A stretch of DNA of 64,000 nt from JABDMH01 sp965223165 (lineage in GTDB: Bacteria > Bacteroidota > Bacteroidia > Chitinophagales > Saprospiraceae). The position numbers and the translations under genes were made by a program. Positions 18,209 through 27,209 of the stretch are shown here, piece after piece (the first letter of the stretch is position 1; each line of letters starts with the position of its first letter). Under the pieces are notes generated by a model. That model made no database searches and was not told the DNA's origin. It saw only the letters and a program-made list of their open reading frames with translations. The DNA is taken from positions 248,001 through 312,000 of the forward strand of contig CBDCVQ010000011.1 of assembly GCA_965223165.1 (NCBI GenBank). The letters are read 5' to 3'.

Positions 18209-18260
18209 TCGCCGGCTCCATGGAGTCTTTCGCCGGCTCAGCGGGATCTTTCCCAGGCTG
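18209..18260. repeat. Short tandem repeat, about 21-bp unit, 2.5 copies
   Basis: Two units begin TCGCCGGCTC (18209 and 18230) and end GAGTCTT or GATCTT; a degraded third begins at 18251 (TCCCAGGCT). It lies between the second sulfatase and the propeller lipoprotein gene. No function is evident. Confidence 0.4.
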
Positions 18261-18382
18261 CCAAGCTCCATTTTGCAACGAAGATGAACAAATAGGATAC
18301 GGAGCGACACACGAGAGGCCTTACTTATCTCCAGTTTTGCTAGCAAGAATTCGATTTCAAAACCATTAAAACTCTTGCTACG

Positions 18383-19462
18383 ATGAAAACGCTAAGCTAC
18401 GCCCTGCTTATCGCAGCTTTACTCACCACCCCTTCTTGCTCCAAAGACGATGATGATGACCAGACATGTGCCGACGTGGACTGTGCCGATGGCTTCATCT
18501 GCCAGGTAGATGATGGCCTGGCCAGCTGTGTACCTGATCCAGCCCTGGTCGTACCCGCATTTTCGGATCTAGGTGCTACGTTGGCCTTTGATTATCGCCC
18601 CGGCAAATGGGACGGCAAGGTGACGTGGACGCCCTGCGTACTCTATGACGATGGGATATTTAAGATGTGGTACATGGGCTCCAGCCAAAACTTTGGTACG
18701 AGCACCGAAATCAGCATCGGGTACGCCACCTCGGAGGATGGGAGGAACTGGGATCGACACGATGAGCCCGTCCTGGCGCATTCGACCTTGGTACCGGGCC
18801 TTGGGGTTGGTGCTCCCTCCGTGATCAAAGATGGAGATCTCTATCGCATGTGGTTCGTGAGCAACTTCGTATGTCCCGGCGGCTGCCAACATCGCATGGC
18901 CACCTCTCCGGATGGCATCCACTGGACGGTGGAGGAGCGGTCGGTACAACTCCTTCGGCCAGCCTGGTCGCTCTCCCTGGCTGGGCTGGTGGTGACAGGT
19001 CCAGTGATCAAGGAAGACGGCATCTACAAGATGTGGTATGGCGTGGGTGTGGACGGCAATGCCGGTGCCGGTATTGCCTATGCCACTTCCGCCGATGGCT
19101 TTGAATGGACGCCTTCCTCCACGCCTTGCATAGAAGCAGGGCCAGCCGGCAGCTACGATCACGATGATGCGTTCTTTCCGACGGTATTTAAGCACGACGG
19201 CACCTACCACATGTACTACTGGGGAGACGAGGAGCCGGGGGCATCACCGCAGGACCAAACCGTCTGCTACGCTACCTCCGCCGATGGGATCCAATGGGAA
19301 AAATATGCGTTCAATCCTGTCATTCGGCCATCGGGCTGGTGTAGCGACGAGTACCACACCGGCTCTGCGCTGGTCCTGGACAACACGGTGCATCTCTGGT
19401 CGGCCGGGTGGCTGCTGGATTCCGGGATGAAAATTGGGTACGCCACACGAGACATCCATTGA
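18383..19462 (+). CDS. Secreted beta-propeller lipoprotein, glycosidase-like (GH43/32/130 type fold)
   Basis: 359 residues with a lipoprotein signal (MKTLSYALLIAALLTTPSCSK, lipidation at Cys20) and an acidic run DDDDD. A small Cys-rich segment follows (CADVDCADGFICQ...C), resembling an EGF-like or Bacteroidota lipoprotein spacer. The rest is at least four repeated blade units of the form GIFKMWYMGSS, DLYRMWFVSN, GIYKMWYGVG and GTYHMYYWGD, each with IGYATSEDG or similar. This pattern is shared by the five-bladed propellers of GH43/GH32/GH130 enzymes. No catalytic triad can be assigned with certainty, so a glycan-binding role is also possible. It sits between the sulfatases and the HTCS regulator on the same strand. 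Confidence 0.72.
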   Translation: MKTLSYALLIAALLTTPSCSKDDDDDQTCADVDCADGFICQVDDGLASCVPDPALVVPAFSDLGATLAFDYRPGKWDGKVTWTPCVLYDDGIFKMWYMGSSQNFGTSTEISIGYATSEDGRNWDRHDEPVLAHSTLVPGLGVGAPSVIKDGDLYRMWFVSNFVCPGGCQHRMATSPDGIHWTVEERSVQLLRPAWSLSLAGLVVTGPVIKEDGIYKMWYGVGVDGNAGAGIAYATSADGFEWTPSSTPCIEAGPAGSYDHDDAFFPTVFKHDGTYHMYYWGDEEPGASPQDQTVCYATSADGIQWEKYAFNPVIRPSGWCSDEYHTGSALVLDNTVHLWSAGWLLDSGMKIGYATRDIH

Positions 19463-19508
19463 GGCAAATCTCAGGAGCTCGCTTGTGGGCAATTTTCTCC
19501 AACTTAGT

Positions 19509-22500
19509 ATGATGAAATCCGGCACCCCAATATGCCTCTGTTTCATGCTCTTAGGTCACCTGCTGCTGGATGCACAGGAGATCAAGCATGTGAATGATCT
19601 GCGCTTTTTGCAGCACAACGTAGCTACCGGATTGCCCTCCAACTTTGTCAAGTGCCTGTGGGAAGACCATGACGGGTACCTGTGGGTCGGCTGTCGTGGC
19701 GGTCTGCTCAAATATGACGGCCACCGGTTCGACGCCTGGAACCACGAGGATATCAAGGAAATACATCAAGGCCAAGGGGCTTCTATCTGGTGCGCCACCC
19801 GCTCATCACTCACCTGGATTGCCGATCCCCGGGACAAGGGTTCCGCACGCTCCTTCCCCCTAGCCGACAGTATGGGCACCGTCGAGAGCATCCTTTCGGT
19901 AGCGCCCGATCTAGTGGCGCTGGGCACCTCCAGTGGCGTGTTCCTTATGGACACATTGGGTCAGATCGTCCAGACGGCAGCCAACGGCCTCGCTGTGCAC
20001 GACATGATCCTGGATGATCAAGGCCGACTCTGGGTAGGCGCAGACGCGGGATTCTTCGTCATTGACACCGCTGGCGGACTGCACTTTGAGCGCTTTGACC
20101 GTCTCGACTCCCATGTCGGATCGGATGCGTACGACGGTCACCATATCCAACGTGATCGTGCTGGTCGAATATGGCTTTTCACCTTGCCAAAAATCTACCA
20201 TCCGACTGAGCATGATCAAAAGGTCTTCTGTCTGGATCCTAGATCAGGCACGATCCGACACCTGATCTTGCCGGAAAGTACCTTCCTGCTGATCCACATC
20301 CAGCCGCTGGCCGATGGAATGCTGTGGCTGTCCGTCGATGTCAACGGTATACTCAAGGTCGAGGCAGAAGACGTCACCTGGACAGATTCCACGATCGTTT
20401 TGGATGCGTGGAGGCGCTACGATTGGCAGAGTGAGGCGGATAAGTCCGCCATGAAGTCCAATTCGTTGGAGAGTATTGTGGACCGGTCCGGTTCCATCTG
20501 GTTTGGCACAGACTGGTTCGGACTTTTTCAGATCCCGCGGAGGCTCAACACCTTCAAGTACGTGCCCTTGCCCGAGCCCAAACCAAAGGACTTCAAATCG
20601 ACCTCCGATCTGGTGGAAGATCCGGAGGGCCATATCTGGATTAGTACCTACTTGGGAGGTGTATACCGCTGGGACCGGGCGAGGGATGATTTTCGACATT
20701 ATCGCCACGAGCCAGGCAATCCCTATTCGCTCAAGACAGATAATGTGTTCTTTCTCAGTCTGGACCACAACGGTGTGATTTGGGCCTCTTCAGAGGGACG
20801 CAGTATTAACCATTTTGACAAAGCACTTGATCAATTTGTCCCCCTGCAGATCGGAGACGACGCTAATTTCTCTGACCGGATGCTAAGGATCCGGTCGCAT
20901 ACGGCCGTGCATGGAGGAGCAGTAGACAAGCACGGGTACCTCTGGTCCGGGTCCAATGGGCTTGGCATCAGCATGATCGATACCCGGACCAAAGAGGAGC
21001 GATTGAATCTCGCCAATTTTGCAAAGCTGCAATGGGAGACCTTGCCGGGCGAATTTTATGACAACATGTTTATGTCACCCTTTGTCGATTCGGAAGACAA
21101 CATTTGGGCCTTTAGCAATTTTTCGGGGTTGTATAAATTATCCAGGACCAATGATCCCCTTCAATTTGACATCAGAAAAACCAAGACATTTCCAGGTATT
21201 ATCCTCGAAATACAAGAAGACCGTGAGGGATACTTCTGGCTCTCCACGATTGACAAGGGTTTATTCAAATACGACAAAGACCAAGACACGATTCTTAGAC
21301 AGTTTTCCATCGACCATGGTTTTCCGCACAATACGATCATGGACATCGTAGCAGATCCCTCCGGGCACTATTGGATCATTTGTCCCAACGCCCTGCTCCG
21401 ATTCGATCCCCTCACTGAAAACTATGTATCGTATGGATCCGAGTACGGTTTTGATTTTTTTCCGGAACTCAAGAATGAGGGCATCGTTACGTCCAAGCAA
21501 GAACTGATGATCGCCGGCAGGCATGGGTTGTATATGCTAGATCTGGAAAATAAAAACTCACTTGACCTTGCTACCGATCGACCTGCTACCGCCATCCGCC
21601 GTATTCGGGTAAATGACCAAAGCGTGCGCTGGCTCGGCGAGAATACCATATACACCCTGGCGCATCATGAAAACGATTTGGAAATCAGCTACGATGGACT
21701 TTATTTAGACTGCCCCGAACTAGTTGAATACAGTTATCGTATGGAAGGGCTGCAGGACGACTGGCTGCACGTGGGCCAGCAGCGCATCGCCCGATTTCTC
21801 AGTTTGGCGCCGGCGCAGTATCGCTTTCATCTGCGCACTCGATTGAAAGATGGGGCTTGGTCGCCCGCTTCGTCCGTCTCGTTCGTGGTCAAGAAGGCGT
21901 GGTGGTCCACCAACGCGGCAAGAGCCGGCTACGCCACCCTACTTCTCCTTCTCCTCTACGGTTACCACCTACTCAAGACGCGTCAAAACCGGGCTTTATC
22001 TGATCAGCGCAGACTGAGGGAGCTAGGTGCCTTAAAGACCAAAATGTACACCAATCTCACGCACGAATTTCGCACACCCCTAACGGTCATACAGGGAATG
22101 ACCGAAGAATTAAAAAGCAATCCGACAGCCAATCGCGACCGTGGCCTTAGCATGATAAAACGCAATGCATCGCACCTGCTGGCCCTCGTAAATCAAATGC
22201 TGGAAATGCAAAAATTGGAGTCCGGGGTCACCCAGATTTCTAATGCAGCAGGAGATCTCATCGTTTACGTGCAATATATGGTGGAGGGTTTTGAATCTCT
22301 AGCGGCAAAAAAAAGGATCGACCTCCAGTTCCACGCCGACCGTACACATCTACCGGTCATCTATGATGAAGATAAATTGCAGCACATCTTATCCAATCTC
22401 ATTTCAAACGCCATAAAGTACACTAATGAGCAAGGCCAAGTGGTCGTTTCCCTTCGTGCAGACGAGCAACCGGAAAATAAAATACAGGTGCTGCTAAAAG

Positions 22501-23555
22501 TGGAAGACAACGGCATTGGCATCCCCCAGGACGAACAAGCGCACATTTTTGATCGCTTTTATCAAGTAGACACCCGGCGTATGCACCCCTCGGGAAGCAC
22601 CGGCATCGGTCTGGCTTTGACGAAAGAATTGGTCAACCTGCTAGGTGGAGAAATTCAGGTGCAAAGCAGTCCGGGCACCGGCACCACATTTACCGTAAGC
22701 CTCCGGCTGGCCAGGTCTACTCCAAAGGCCATGGATCCAAACAAACCCTCCCTGTCTCCGGCATCGGCCTTGGCACCTACTCTCACCAATCAAATCCTCG
22801 ATGCAGACATCGATGCAGATCGCATCCTCATCGTCGAGGACAATGAAGATGTGGCCGAATACATTACCCACTGCCTGCAAGAAGACTATGCCGTATTTCG
22901 CGCCAGCGACGGATCAGAAGGATTCGAGAAAGCCATTGAGCTGATGCCAGACGTGATCATCTCCGATATTATGATGCCTGCCAAGGATGGGTTTGAATTG
23001 AGTCGAGACCTCAAAAGAGACGTTCGGACCAGCCATATCCCGATCATCCTACTTTCTGCGCTGAGCGACATGCAGTCCAAAATTCAAGGCTACGAAGAAA
23101 TGGTCGACGAATACCTGGTAAAACCATTCAATCGAACTGAGCTCCTGAGCAGGATTCGCAATTTGATCAATATTCGCCAACTGCTGCAGGAAAAATATCG
23201 GAAGACCGGTCTACTCGCTCCGGAGAAACACCTATCGGAAAATAAATTTCTGTCGAAGCTGCAGGCATGCTTGAGCCAACACCTCGACGAAGAGCACTAT
23301 GGCATTGCCGAACTGTGCCAGGACATGGCGATGAGTCGCACCCAACTTCATCGAAAACTCAAAGCCCTAACGGGTGAATCCACGACCGAATTTATCCGAA
23401 AATTTAAGTTAAAAAAGGCTAAGCAATTACTCGAAACCGGCAACCTAAATGTCAACGAGGTCTCCTATGCCGTCGGATATAAAAGTCGTAGTTTATTCTC
23501 CCGCCATTTTTCGCAGCGGTATGGATGCGCGCCCTCCGAAATACGAAGAAAATAA
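19509..23555 (+). CDS. Hybrid two-component system regulator (HTCS)
   Basis: Started at 19509 (MMKSGTPICLCF) this gives 1348 residues. In order: a signal peptide; a long periplasmic sensor of Reg_prop propeller repeats (EDHDGYLWVGCRGGLLKYDG, EDPEGHIWISTYLGGVYRWD and others); a Y_Y_Y domain ending FVVKKAWWS; a membrane helix (about 802-820); HisKA with the phospho-acceptor His852 in LTHEFRTPL; HATPase_c with NLISNAIKYT, VEDNGIGIP and STGIGLALTKELV; a receiver domain with Asp1153 in SDIMMPAKDG; and an AraC-type HTH at the end (MSRTQLHRKLKALTG, VGYKSRSLFSRHFSQRYG). HTCS proteins bind oligosaccharides in the periplasm and switch on the adjacent polysaccharide-utilisation genes. Targets are probably the sulfatases upstream and perhaps a SusC locus. 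An IS element begins 13 bp after its stop. Confidence 0.95.
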   Translation: MMKSGTPICLCFMLLGHLLLDAQEIKHVNDLRFLQHNVATGLPSNFVKCLWEDHDGYLWVGCRGGLLKYDGHRFDAWNHEDIKEIHQGQGASIWCATRSSLTWIADPRDKGSARSFPLADSMGTVESILSVAPDLVALGTSSGVFLMDTLGQIVQTAANGLAVHDMILDDQGRLWVGADAGFFVIDTAGGLHFERFDRLDSHVGSDAYDGHHIQRDRAGRIWLFTLPKIYHPTEHDQKVFCLDPRSGTIRHLILPESTFLLIHIQPLADGMLWLSVDVNGILKVEAEDVTWTDSTIVLDAWRRYDWQSEADKSAMKSNSLESIVDRSGSIWFGTDWFGLFQIPRRLNTFKYVPLPEPKPKDFKSTSDLVEDPEGHIWISTYLGGVYRWDRARDDFRHYRHEPGNPYSLKTDNVFFLSLDHNGVIWASSEGRSINHFDKALDQFVPLQIGDDANFSDRMLRIRSHTAVHGGAVDKHGYLWSGSNGLGISMIDTRTKEERLNLANFAKLQWETLPGEFYDNMFMSPFVDSEDNIWAFSNFSGLYKLSRTNDPLQFDIRKTKTFPGIILEIQEDREGYFWLSTIDKGLFKYDKDQDTILRQFSIDHGFPHNTIMDIVADPSGHYWIICPNALLRFDPLTENYVSYGSEYGFDFFPELKNEGIVTSKQELMIAGRHGLYMLDLENKNSLDLATDRPATAIRRIRVNDQSVRWLGENTIYTLAHHENDLEISYDGLYLDCPELVEYSYRMEGLQDDWLHVGQQRIARFLSLAPAQYRFHLRTRLKDGAWSPASSVSFVVKKAWWSTNAARAGYATLLLLLLYGYHLLKTRQNRALSDQRRLRELGALKTKMYTNLTHEFRTPLTVIQGMTEELKSNPTANRDRGLSMIKRNASHLLALVNQMLEMQKLESGVTQISNAAGDLIVYVQYMVEGFESLAAKKRIDLQFHADRTHLPVIYDEDKLQHILSNLISNAIKYTNEQGQVVVSLRADEQPENKIQVLLKVEDNGIGIPQDEQAHIFDRFYQVDTRRMHPSGSTGIGLALTKELVNLLGGEIQVQSSPGTGTTFTVSLRLARSTPKAMDPNKPSLSPASALAPTLTNQILDADIDADRILIVEDNEDVAEYITHCLQEDYAVFRASDGSEGFEKAIELMPDVIISDIMMPAKDGFELSRDLKRDVRTSHIPIILLSALSDMQSKIQGYEEMVDEYLVKPFNRTELLSRIRNLINIRQLLQEKYRKTGLLAPEKHLSENKFLSKLQACLSQHLDEEHYGIAELCQDMAMSRTQLHRKLKALTGESTTEFIRKFKLKKAKQLLETGNLNVNEVSYAVGYKSRSLFSRHFSQRYGCAPSEIRRK

Positions 23556-23568
23556 TTCCGATAAATTA

Positions 23569-24833
23569 GGGAACCTCCGACAACCTGTCTTATGCTAAAA
23601 AAATGAGTAAAGCCTATATTTCGGGAAACTTAGCAGGGGCCTACCTAAAGGCATTGCCAGGTGATTGATGAATGAGGGCAAGACAGATCGCATAATTTTT
23701 TGATTCTCTAGCTGTAGAATATTCTTTTTTTGCTGATTTTTCATCTGTTTTCAACCTTTCTATCCCGACATCGATTGTAGATATACTCTTCTACGCAGGT
23801 TATAGCAGATGTTCATCATCGTGATTGCTGCGGTGTTTCGAATCATTCCTATTTGATGGACCATCACCCGCCCCATTTGCTGATGCATATCGCCAAATAC
23901 GTGTTCTACACGAGCACGTATCTTTGATTTCCTTGTATTGATGTCTTTGTCCTTTTCGGTCAGCGGTTTATTACGATATCCCTTGAGATGAACTCTGCTC
24001 GTTATCTTTTTACGTTTTAGCTTCTCTTCTGTCTTTTTACTGCGATAGGCAGAGTCAGCATATAACTCATGGCCGCTGTCACTGTCCTCAAGCAGATGAT
24101 CCAACATCTGAGAGTCGTGCACGCTCGCCGCGCTTACTTCGAAGTTCGTGATCAGTTTACTGCCCTTGTCCACCTTGATATGATTCTTGTACCCAAAGCG
24201 ACTCTGCTTATCCTTATTAGTCCAGCTTGCATCGGTGTCCTTTTGACGAGACTTATTCACCGACCACTCTTCCGGTTTCTTGCCAGCCTTGATCCGAGCA
24301 TTCTCATCTCGACTATTACGCTGTTTGGGTGCATCTACTATGCTGGCATCCACTATCGATCCGTTATTCATTATCAATCCCTGTTTCCCGAGTTCATCTC
24401 TAAGCCTGATGAATATCTGATCGATCACCCCTGCCTGCACCACCGCCTCGTTGAAATCCCAAAACGTATTTGCATCTGGAACTTTATCTCCAAGGCCAAT
24501 GCCCAAAAACCGCTGAAAACTAAGCCTGTCCTTAATGTGAAACTCCAGCTTCTCAAAAGACAGATCATACATTGATCGCAGAATCAATGCCTTTAGCATC
24601 ATTACCTTGTCAAATGACGGCCTGCCTCCCTTCTTAGGGTCCTTCTTCCTAAATACGCTCTCAACCAGCTCTCTATAGCTCTCAAAATCACTGTACTTAG
24701 CCAACTTCTCCAATGGATCTCCCATTTTTGAAAGCTCTTCCAACCGAAATTCCTCATCAAATAATGTAGACTTCATCTCTCATTCTTTGCTCACTACAAA
24801 TTAAGAAATTTCATAAGGTTTCCGGAGGTACCC
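23569..24833 (-). mobile_element. IS5-type insertion sequence, complete, 1265 bp
   Basis: Terminal inverted repeats are visible: left GGGAACCTCCGACAACC (23569-23585), and the complement of the right end (24817-24833) reads GGGTACCTCCGGAAACC, 14 of 17 matching. The flanks carry a direct ATTA duplication (23565-23568 and 24834-24837), consistent with a short target duplication of the IS5 family. One full-length transposase lies inside on the minus strand. The ends, the duplication and the open transposase suggest a recent or still-functional copy. It separates the HTCS gene from the acylase gene. Confidence 0.88.
23760..24776 (-). CDS. IS5-family DDE transposase
   Basis: 338 residues. The N-terminal DUF772-like helical region (FRKKDPKKGGRPSFDKVMMLKALILRSMYDLSFEKLE) is typical of IS5. 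The catalytic DDE core is spread as Asp in NGSIVDASIVDAPKQ, Asp in LYADSAYRSKKTEEKL, and Glu in RARVEHVFGDMHQQMG. It cuts and joins the element ends at 23569 and 24833. The frame is complete with no internal stops. Its composition is more AT-rich than the neighbouring genes, as expected for a transferred element. Confidence 0.95.
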   Translation of the reverse strand: MKSTLFDEEFRLEELSKMGDPLEKLAKYSDFESYRELVESVFRKKDPKKGGRPSFDKVMMLKALILRSMYDLSFEKLEFHIKDRLSFQRFLGIGLGDKVPDANTFWDFNEAVVQAGVIDQIFIRLRDELGKQGLIMNNGSIVDASIVDAPKQRNSRDENARIKAGKKPEEWSVNKSRQKDTDASWTNKDKQSRFGYKNHIKVDKGSKLITNFEVSAASVHDSQMLDHLLEDSDSGHELYADSAYRSKKTEEKLKRKKITSRVHLKGYRNKPLTEKDKDINTRKSKIRARVEHVFGDMHQQMGRVMVHQIGMIRNTAAITMMNICYNLRRRVYLQSMSG

Positions 24834-25113
24834 ATTAATCCCGAATCGCTAGCACACGCAAATGACATTTCGCACGCAGGAATGAACATGACAGAGATGG
24901 CGCCTCACCACTCAACGTCAGCCTGAACCATTCCATCGGTCAGGGTAGGCCCCACAGTCATCACGCTTGAACGAGTCGGGTTGAGCTTGGACGGATGTAA
25001 TCTTTAGCCACACTGGTCATGCGATGCCTCAACGCATGGGGTGCAGCCAGACTCGTTATTTTTGACGTTCTTTGAGATCTAACCATGGCCACGAATCCGA
25101 AAAGCATTTCGCT

Positions 25114-27156
25114 ATGAGAAATACCATCTATCTGCTCATCTTATGCCTCATCTCTGCCTGCTCAGCGAAAGACAAAGAACTGGATAATGAAATTCTCTGG
25201 GATACGTGGGGCATTCCCCACATCTACGCCGATGGCGATGAGACATCGTATCAGATGATGGGATGGGCCCAAGCGCGTAATCATGGCGACTTACTATTGA
25301 AACTCTATGGAGAGGCGCGGGCAAAATCGGCCGAATATTGGTCGAGGGAGGCAGACAGGGATCAACTGCTGTTGCAGTTGGGGATCGTCGACGCGGCAGA
25401 AAAATCGTGGACTTCAATGCCGGCACCGGAGCGAGCCATTGTCACGGCTTTCACCGAGGGCATTAATGCCTATGCCGCCAAACACCCGGATGCCATCGGT
25501 CCCCAATATCGCCAAGTGCTGCCCGTCACACCACAGGATATTATGCGGCATGCATTCAGAGTGCTTTATTTCGAATTTCTCGTCAACCGCAATTTGGGCA
25601 CCACCCGAGGCTGGTCCCCCGGATCCAATGCTTGGGCCGTAAATGGCAAGAAAACCGCCTCGGGCCATAGCATGTTACTAGCCAATCCCCACCTGCCGTG
25701 GAATGATCTCTGGCTCTTCTTCGAAGCACATCTGATTACGCCGGACCACAATCTCTATGGCGCTACCTTGGTAGGCCTGCCCATGCTGGGCATAGCCTTC
25801 AACGAGCACTTGGGCTGGACCCATACCGTCAACACCCTAGACAATGTGGAGATCTATGAAATCACCACTCGCGGTCAGACCTATCTCCTGGACGGTCAGA
25901 ACGTAGAGTTTGACATGGACAGTGTCATGCTCCGGATAATGACTGACGGGACTCTGGAGGAAAAGTGGGTGGTAAAAAAACGGTCCAAGTTTGGGTTTGT
26001 CTTGAAAGAAGAGGGAAATAAAGCACTGACGGTCTACTGGCCCAACATGGACGGACAGCACAATGTACTGGGTCAGTGGAGGGCCATGGGCAAGGCGAGT
26101 TCGCTGAGTGAGTTTGAGACCGCGCTGGATCACAATGCCCTACCCCTTTTTAATGTCATTTATGCGGATAAAGAAGATAATATTCTGTACCATTTTGGCG
26201 GTCACGTGCCCAAGAAAAATGGCGGCTGGAATAAATGGCAAGAAATTGTGTCGGCCAGTACGGCAGACGAGTCATGGACGGGATATTATTCGAAAGCAGA
26301 ACTACCCAGATATCTAAATCCCGAAAGTGGTTGGATCCAAAATGCCAACGATCCTCCCTTCACGAGCACCTGGCCTCTCGAAATCAGACCGGAAGAATAT
26401 GCCTCGCACATCGCTCCCAACCATATGGGTTTTCGACCGCAACGATCAGCTCGGTTGATTCAGGATGCCGATAATCTTACGCTCGAAGATTTCATCCGCT
26501 TAAAGCATGATACCAAGTCGGAGTTGGCACTGCGTATCAAAGACGAATTACAAGATCTGCAGGGCAATGATAGCCTCACCCATGCCGCTCTGGAAGTCCT
26601 AACCTCATGGGATGGGTCGTTTGATGCGGAGAGTGAGCAGGCCGTGTTGTTTCTCAATCTGTTCAGACAGATCGGCATACATGGATACTTTGAAGAACCC
26701 TGGTCATTTGACGATCCACTCAACACGCCCGATGGCCTGGCAAACGACGCGGAGATGCTGGCCGCCATCAAAAAGGCCGCGCAAGGGCAAATGGACGAAA
26801 TGGGCCAACTTCAAGTGCCCTTTGGAGATCTGTTCCGATTCAAGGTGGGATCGCATGAATTTCCCGCGCATGGGGCTCCCGGATCGCTGGGACTATTTCG
26901 CACGATCCACTACGCCCCAGCGGAGGATGGGAGGTCCTATGCAGTGCATGGGGACAGCTATATCTGCGTGACCGAATTTGATGGCCAACTAAAGGCCAAA
27001 GCGCTGCTGTCTTACGGCAATGCAACGCAGCCAAATAATCCGCATGTGGGTGATCAGTTGGAGCTCTTTGCACAAAAGAAGCTTCGCGACGTTTGGCTGA
27101 CCCGAGCGGACCAGGAGGCCAATTTGGAGCTAGTGGAGCGACTGGATGAGATGTGA
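25114..27156 (+). CDS. Penicillin acylase family N-terminal nucleophile hydrolase (lipoprotein)
   Basis: Started at 25114 (MRNTIYLLILCLISACSAKD) this gives 680 residues with a lipoprotein signal, lipidated Cys near residue 16. The mature chain has IPHIYADGDETSYQMMGWAQARNH near the front. The autoprocessing site is Gly170-Ser171 in PGSNAWAVNGKKTASG, where Ser171 becomes the catalytic N-terminal nucleophile after cleavage. MLLANPHLPW and HLGWTHTVNTLD follow as expected. The family cleaves amide bonds in beta-lactams, N-acyl-homoserine lactones and acylated peptides; the substrate here is unknown. Lipid anchoring and cell-envelope location suggest a scavenging or signal-degrading role. The ORF could also start at 25072, but that gives no proper signal. 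Confidence 0.9.
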   Translation: MRNTIYLLILCLISACSAKDKELDNEILWDTWGIPHIYADGDETSYQMMGWAQARNHGDLLLKLYGEARAKSAEYWSREADRDQLLLQLGIVDAAEKSWTSMPAPERAIVTAFTEGINAYAAKHPDAIGPQYRQVLPVTPQDIMRHAFRVLYFEFLVNRNLGTTRGWSPGSNAWAVNGKKTASGHSMLLANPHLPWNDLWLFFEAHLITPDHNLYGATLVGLPMLGIAFNEHLGWTHTVNTLDNVEIYEITTRGQTYLLDGQNVEFDMDSVMLRIMTDGTLEEKWVVKKRSKFGFVLKEEGNKALTVYWPNMDGQHNVLGQWRAMGKASSLSEFETALDHNALPLFNVIYADKEDNILYHFGGHVPKKNGGWNKWQEIVSASTADESWTGYYSKAELPRYLNPESGWIQNANDPPFTSTWPLEIRPEEYASHIAPNHMGFRPQRSARLIQDADNLTLEDFIRLKHDTKSELALRIKDELQDLQGNDSLTHAALEVLTSWDGSFDAESEQAVLFLNLFRQIGIHGYFEEPWSFDDPLNTPDGLANDAEMLAAIKKAAQGQMDEMGQLQVPFGDLFRFKVGSHEFPAHGAPGSLGLFRTIHYAPAEDGRSYAVHGDSYICVTEFDGQLKAKALLSYGNATQPNNPHVGDQLELFAQKKLRDVWLTRADQEANLELVERLDEM

Positions 27157-27166
27157 CCCACATCCT

Positions 27167-27180
27167 CCGGGTTAACCCGG
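27167..27180. repeat. Perfect 14-bp palindrome between convergent genes
   Basis: CCGGGTTAACCCGG lies 11 bp after the acylase stop and 30 bp from the end of hemN, which is on the other strand. It has no loop and no T-run, so it is a weak terminator candidate that could act on both converging transcripts. Confidence 0.35.
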
Positions 27181-27209
27181 GTCGGCTAGCCCACGGGCGA
27201 GCAATCCCG

